Positions 60,979-64,000 of a stretch of 64,000 bases of DNA are shown one piece after another; the first letter of the stretch is position 1; every line of letters begins with the position of its first letter. Origin of the DNA: Plantibacter sp. ME-Dv--P-122b (lineage in GTDB: Bacteria > Actinomycetota > Actinomycetes > Actinomycetales > Microbacteriaceae); NCBI RefSeq assembly GCF_030209375.1, contig NZ_JARVSC010000009.1, forward strand, positions 124,001 through 188,000. The letters are read 5' to 3'. The position numbers and the translations under genes are program-made. Under the pieces are notes generated by a model. It saw nothing but the letters and a program-made list of their open reading frames with translations, made no database searches and was not told the origin of the DNA.

Positions 60979-61815
60979 GTGACCCTGCCCCGGGATCCGT
61001 CGGCCAACTTCTGCTATCGCCACCCCGACCGACAGAGCTTCGTGCTCTGCCAGCGTTGCGGTCGGACGATCTGCGGAGAGTGCCAGACGCCCGGGGCAGT
61101 CGGTTTCATCTGTCCGGAGGACATGAAGGCGCAACGACAGAGCGCCCCTCGCAACCGTCTGGGCGCGAGGATCAGCAACTCCTCCCCCATCGTCACGTAC
61201 GCGATCATCGCCGTGACGGCGTTCGTGTTCCTGCTGCAGTGGATCCCAGGTCTCGGTGTGACGAACGCGCTCCTCTACGCCGGCGTGTACTCCGATCCGT
61301 CGTACGGTGCCTTCCAACCCTGGCGGATGCTGACCGCCGTGTTCGTGCACTCGCAGGGGTTCATCTTCCACATCCTGCTGAACATGTACACACTCTGGAT
61401 CTTCGGCCGGATCCTCGAGACGATGCTCGGGCACTGGCGGTTCCTCGCGCTGTACCTGGTCGCCGGGTTCGCCGGCTCGGTCGGCGTCCTCTTCCTCGCC
61501 GACCCGCGGACGGCCGTCGTCGGCGCCTCGGGCGCGATCTTCGGTCTGCTCGGCGCGTTCCTGGTCATCCAGCGACGCATGGGTGCTGACACCCGCGGGC
61601 TGCTGGTGCTCCTGGGGATCAACCTCGTCATCGGCTTCATCCCCGGCGTGAACATCGCCTGGCAGGCCCACCTGGGCGGGCTCGTCGGCGGTGCGCTCAT
61701 CGGCCTCATCCTCGTCAACACCCGCAAGCGCACCCAGCAGCCACTCCAAGCGGTGCTGATCGGCGCCTTGAGCGTCGTCCTCGTCGGCGCCAGCCTGTTG
61801 CCCGCCCTGCTCTGA
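60979..61815 (+). CDS. Rhomboid-family intramembrane serine protease with N-terminal zinc finger
   Basis: The product is 278 residues. The first 50 residues contain a B-box-like zinc finger with Cys12, His15, Cys24, Cys27, Cys32, Cys35 and Cys45. Six membrane helices follow. The catalytic Ser is in GASGAIFGLLG at about 184 and the His in WQAHLGGLVGG near 228; HILLNMYTLW contains the conserved loop-1 Asn region. Rhomboids cleave single-pass membrane proteins. GGAGGA precedes the GTG start at 60979. The zinc finger could bind a partner; its role is unknown. Confidence 0.9.
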   Translation: MTLPRDPSANFCYRHPDRQSFVLCQRCGRTICGECQTPGAVGFICPEDMKAQRQSAPRNRLGARISNSSPIVTYAIIAVTAFVFLLQWIPGLGVTNALLYAGVYSDPSYGAFQPWRMLTAVFVHSQGFIFHILLNMYTLWIFGRILETMLGHWRFLALYLVAGFAGSVGVLFLADPRTAVVGASGAIFGLLGAFLVIQRRMGADTRGLLVLLGINLVIGFIPGVNIAWQAHLGGLVGGALIGLILVNTRKRTQQPLQAVLIGALSVVLVGASLLPALL

Positions 61816-61826
61816 GCGGGACCGCA

Positions 61827-61919
61827 CTTCGACAGGCTCAGTGACCGGGTTCGGCTCAGTGACCGGGTGTGGCTCGGTGTGCCGGCTCGGATCCGTGACC
61901 GGGTGCTGCCCGGTGACCT
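61827..61919. repeat. Intergenic repeat, copy 4 of the CTTCGACAAGCTCAG family, partly tandem
   Basis: CTTCGACAGGCTCAGTGACC starts at 61827, followed by further GGCTCAGTGACCGGG and CCGTGACCGGG copies up to 61919. It is a decayed or expanded version of the element, after the rhomboid gene. Confidence 0.6.
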
Positions 61920-61985
61920 GCGTCGACCAGTGGTGCGCCCGGCCAAGAGGCGCAACCATGCAGCAGACGTTGAAGGTTGCCGGAG

Positions 61986-62082
61986 TTATCCACAGAGTTA
62001 TGAACACTGGGGATAATTACACCGGTGTGGTTCCCCGTGTTTCCGGGGCTCCCCGCGGTTGTCCACACCAGCATGTGGATAA
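61986..62082. promoter_or_regulatory. Second DnaA-box cluster, outside the origin
   Basis: Three perfect or near-perfect boxes lie within 97 bases: TTATCCACA (61986-61994), TTGTCCACA (62059-62067) and TGTGGATAA (62074-62082). TTATGAACA and GGGGATAATTAC and a TCTCCACA-N-TGTGGAGA palindrome (to about 62112) stand around them. The 381-base gap between the rhomboid gene and crgA holds this and the repeat, but no gene. Confidence 0.6.
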
Positions 62083-62196
62083 CTGGGAAGTTCTCCACAT
62101 TCCTGTGGAGAACTCGATGCGACCGATGTCCGGTACAACGAAACAGCGGGCCGTCCGAGAGGACGACCCGCTGTGCACGACGTGAAGTGGGGGCGG

Positions 62197-62442
62197 CTAG
62201 CGCCACCTGGTGGTCATGAGGAAGCCGATGAAGGCGATACCGAAGCCGACGAGGATGTTCCACGGGCCGAGTGACTGGATCGGGAGCAGCGTGCCGCTCA
62301 GGTAGTAGACGACGATCCAGGCGAGGCCGAGCAGCATGAAGCCGAACATGACCGGCTTGAACCAGACCGCGTTCGGTGCGGGTTCGCCGCTCGTCTGCTC
62401 GGGTTCGCGGGACGGTTTGCTTCGTGACTTCGTGCGTGCCAT
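62197..62442 (-). CDS. crgA: Cell division protein CrgA
   Basis: The product is 81 residues: a basic, disordered N-terminus (RTKSRSKPSREPEQTSGEP), then two membrane helices (about 30-48 and 58-77) with PNAVWFKPVMFGFMLLG and WNILVGFGIAFIGFLMTTRW. CrgA binds FtsZ, FtsI and CwsA and helps place the septum in actinobacteria. The ATG at 62442 is 6 bases after TAGAAT on the minus strand, so the mRNA should be leaderless. It is divergent from the sortase gene. Confidence 0.93.
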   Translation of the reverse strand: MARTKSRSKPSREPEQTSGEPAPNAVWFKPVMFGFMLLGLAWIVVYYLSGTLLPIQSLGPWNILVGFGIAFIGFLMTTRWR

Positions 62443-62520
62443 GCCGACATTCTACCTGTTCACCCCAATCGGTGCCTTGGGGATCAGCCGATCCCCGGTT
62501 CTTCTCGGTAGAATCCATGC

Positions 62521-63327
62521 GTGACCGACGACCTACCTTCGCGAGCGAGCGCACGCGCCGCGGAGCGCAGAGCGCCGTCGAAGCACCGCATCAGCGTCTT
62601 CGGGGTCGCCGGCGAGCTCCTCATCACCGCTGGCATGGTGGTCCTGCTGTTCCTCGCCTGGCAGCTCTGGTGGAACGACATGATCATGGCCGGCAGCCAG
62701 GCGAACGCCGCGTCGAGCCAGTCGCAGGAGTGGATCAAGAACGCCGAGACCGCTCCCGCTCCCGAACCGACCGTCGACGCGAGTGGGGCGCCGAACTACG
62801 GCGAGCCGCCCGTGACCGCCCGGCCCGCGCCCGGCGACCCGTTCGCGGTGCTCTATGTGCCGCGGTACGGCGCCGACTACCGTCGCGTGGTCGCCGAGGG
62901 CGTCGACACCGCTACCGTCCTCAACAGCTTCGACCTCGGCGTCGGCCACTACCCGAGCACCCAGATGCCCGGAGAGGTCGGCAACTTCGTCGTCGCCGGT
63001 CACCGCAAGGCCTACGGCGGCGCGATGACCTTGATCAGCGACCTGCAGATCGGCGACAAGGTCTACGTCCAGACGGCCGACGGCTACTACACCTACGTGT
63101 TCCGGAACATCACCTACGTGCTGCCCACCCAGGTGGACGTCCTCAACCCCGTCCCCCAGGTCAACGGCGTCGCACCGACGCAGCGCATCCTCACCCTGAC
63201 CACCTGCAACCCGCTCTACTCGACGGCGGAACGCAGTATCGCTTACGCGGTGTACGAGTCCTGGCAGCCGCTGTCCGCCGGGCCACCCGCCGAGATCGCC
63301 GCGTCCGTCGCGGCCGCTGGAGGCTGA
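62521..63327 (+). CDS. Class E sortase
   Basis: The product is 268 residues. A basic N-terminus is followed by a membrane helix (about 28-50, GELLITAGMVVLLFLAWQLWW) and a disordered Pro-rich linker, then the sortase domain: FVVAGHRKAYGG (catalytic His), LTLTTCNPLYS (catalytic Cys) and TAERSIAYAVY (catalytic Arg). Class E sortases anchor secreted proteins with a LAXTG-type signal to the wall; substrates cannot be read from the window. GTG at 62521 is 6 bases after TAGAAT (leaderless geometry). Confidence 0.92.
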   Translation: MTDDLPSRASARAAERRAPSKHRISVFGVAGELLITAGMVVLLFLAWQLWWNDMIMAGSQANAASSQSQEWIKNAETAPAPEPTVDASGAPNYGEPPVTARPAPGDPFAVLYVPRYGADYRRVVAEGVDTATVLNSFDLGVGHYPSTQMPGEVGNFVVAGHRKAYGGAMTLISDLQIGDKVYVQTADGYYTYVFRNITYVLPTQVDVLNPVPQVNGVAPTQRILTLTTCNPLYSTAERSIAYAVYESWQPLSAGPPAEIAASVAAAGG

Positions 63328-63329
63328 CG

Positions 63330-63491
63330 ATGTACGGCGCACTCTGGAGGGTCCTGCCCGGACCCGTCTGGCTGAGGATCATCATCCTCGTCGTCCTGTT
63401 CGTGGCAGTCGTGGCCGCACTCTTCACCTGGGTGTTCCCCTACGTGGACTCGTTCATCGTCGACCAGAATGTGACCGTCGGCGACGAATGA
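63330..63491 (+). CDS. Small membrane protein downstream of the sortase
   Basis: The product is 53 residues with one membrane helix (about 15-37, IIILVVLFVAVVAALFTWVF) and a short extracytoplasmic tail (PYVDSFIVDQNVTVGDE). GGAGG lies about 7 bases before the ATG. It sits 2 bases after the sortase stop and its own stop overlaps the pabA start (ATGA), so all three genes are coupled. Similar 50-residue proteins are found at this place in relatives. Function unknown. Confidence 0.8.
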   Translation: MYGALWRVLPGPVWLRIIILVVLFVAVVAALFTWVFPYVDSFIVDQNVTVGDE

Positions 63492-64000
63492 CCCGCATCC
63501 TGGTCATCGACAACTACGACAGCTTCGTCTACACGCTGAACGGGTACGTCGAGCAGCTGGGTGCCGAGACCGTCGTGGTCCGGAACGACGACATCGTCCT
63601 CGACGATCTCGAGCAGTGGATCCGCGGGTTCGACGGCGTGCTCGTCTCGCCCGGACCTGGACGGCCCTCGGACGCCGGGATCTCACTGGCCAGCGTGCAC
63701 GCGGCGTACCGCAGCGGAACACCGCTGCTCGGGGTGTGCCTCGGACATCAGGCGATCGCGGAGGCGTTCGGCGCGACCGTGCACACCGCTGGCGAGCTCA
63801 TGCACGGGCAGAGCTCGCTCGTGGAACACGACGGCAGTGTCCTCTACCGTGGCATCCCGCAGCGGTTCAACGCCACGAGATACCACTCGCTCGCCGTCGT
63901 TGACCGCACCGTACCCGACGAACTCGTCGTGACGAGCCGGACCCCCGGTGGCGTGATCATGGGGCTCCGCCACCGTGACGCCTCGATCCACGGCGTCCAG
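63488..64000 (+). CDS. pabA: Glutamine amidotransferase of PABA/anthranilate synthase, cut by the window edge
   Basis: 171 residues are visible and the frame is open to the window edge. ILVIDNYDSFVYTLNGYVEQ starts the class I amidotransferase fold, SPGPGRP contains the oxyanion loop, and GVCLGHQAIAE the nucleophile Cys (near 81). MHGQSS and RYHSLAV are typical of TrpG/PabA. The protein hands ammonia to chorismate for anthranilate or aminodeoxychorismate. At this position in actinobacteria it is usually annotated pabA/trpG; the pathway cannot be decided without its partner. Confidence 0.88.
   Translation, partial: MTRILVIDNYDSFVYTLNGYVEQLGAETVVVRNDDIVLDDLEQWIRGFDGVLVSPGPGRPSDAGISLASVHAAYRSGTPLLGVCLGHQAIAEAFGATVHTAGELMHGQSSLVEHDGSVLYRGIPQRFNATRYHSLAVVDRTVPDELVVTSRTPGGVIMGLRHRDASIHGVQ

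Overview
The window is about 64 kb of high-GC actinobacterial chromosome centred on the replication origin. The gene order rpmH-dnaA-dnaN-gnd-recF-DUF721-gyrB-gyrA-DUF3566-tRNA-Ile-tRNA-Ala, with DUF6049-murJ-trxB-trxA-parB-parA-rsmG-jag-yidC-yidD-rnpA on the other side, is the classic actinobacterial origin block. The short gnd, the class E sortase next to crgA and pabA, and the general codon use fit a member of the Microbacteriaceae. The genus cannot be fixed from sequence reading alone.

Positions 1-34.4 kb are an accessory and housekeeping mixture: the tail of a SulP-type transporter, a MazEF-like toxin-antitoxin pair, a NYN/OST-HTH protein, an M18 aminopeptidase, an LssY-type membrane protein, a DUF429 protein with an odd tail, an HtrA-like protease, a TetR-controlled flavodoxin-fold reductase, a TM0106-type nuclease-helicase, MutT, two DHA2 drug exporters, a Fur-catalase unit, a TetR/acyltransferase pair, stress proteins (CsbD, GlsB/YeaQ type, DJ-1/PfpI), a J-domain-NERD fusion, YefM-YoeB, a methyltransferase and a large RND transporter carrying a coiled-coil insertion. 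A possible 18-residue peptide gene (24059-24115) sits between two terminators that share arm sequence.

Positions 34.5-47.4 kb hold the cell-envelope, redox and segregation block. DUF6049 and murJ overlap. trxB and trxA follow behind a sequence that matches a SigR-type promoter. parA and parB overlap by one base. Eight parS-like sites lie between 40.05 and 45.06 kb, four of them in a roughly 2.1 kb stretch between parA and rsmG where I see no credible gene. rsmG, jag, yidC, yidD, rnpA and rpmH all run leftwards.

Positions 47.4-59.2 kb run rightwards from dnaA to the two tRNAs. The dnaA-dnaN gap carries DnaA boxes and an AT-rich stretch and is the probable oriC. Positions 59.2-64 kb hold a NUDIX protein, a small membrane protein, cyclophilin, a zinc-finger rhomboid, crgA, a class E sortase and the start of pabA/trpG. 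A second tight DnaA-box cluster (61986-62082) lies between the rhomboid gene and crgA.

Two patterns run through the whole window. About fourteen start codons sit 6-7 bases after a TANNNT-like -10 hexamer, which suggests that many mRNAs are leaderless. An intergenic repeat with core CTTCGACAAGCTCAGTGACC occurs at four places around the origin, mostly as inverted pairs.
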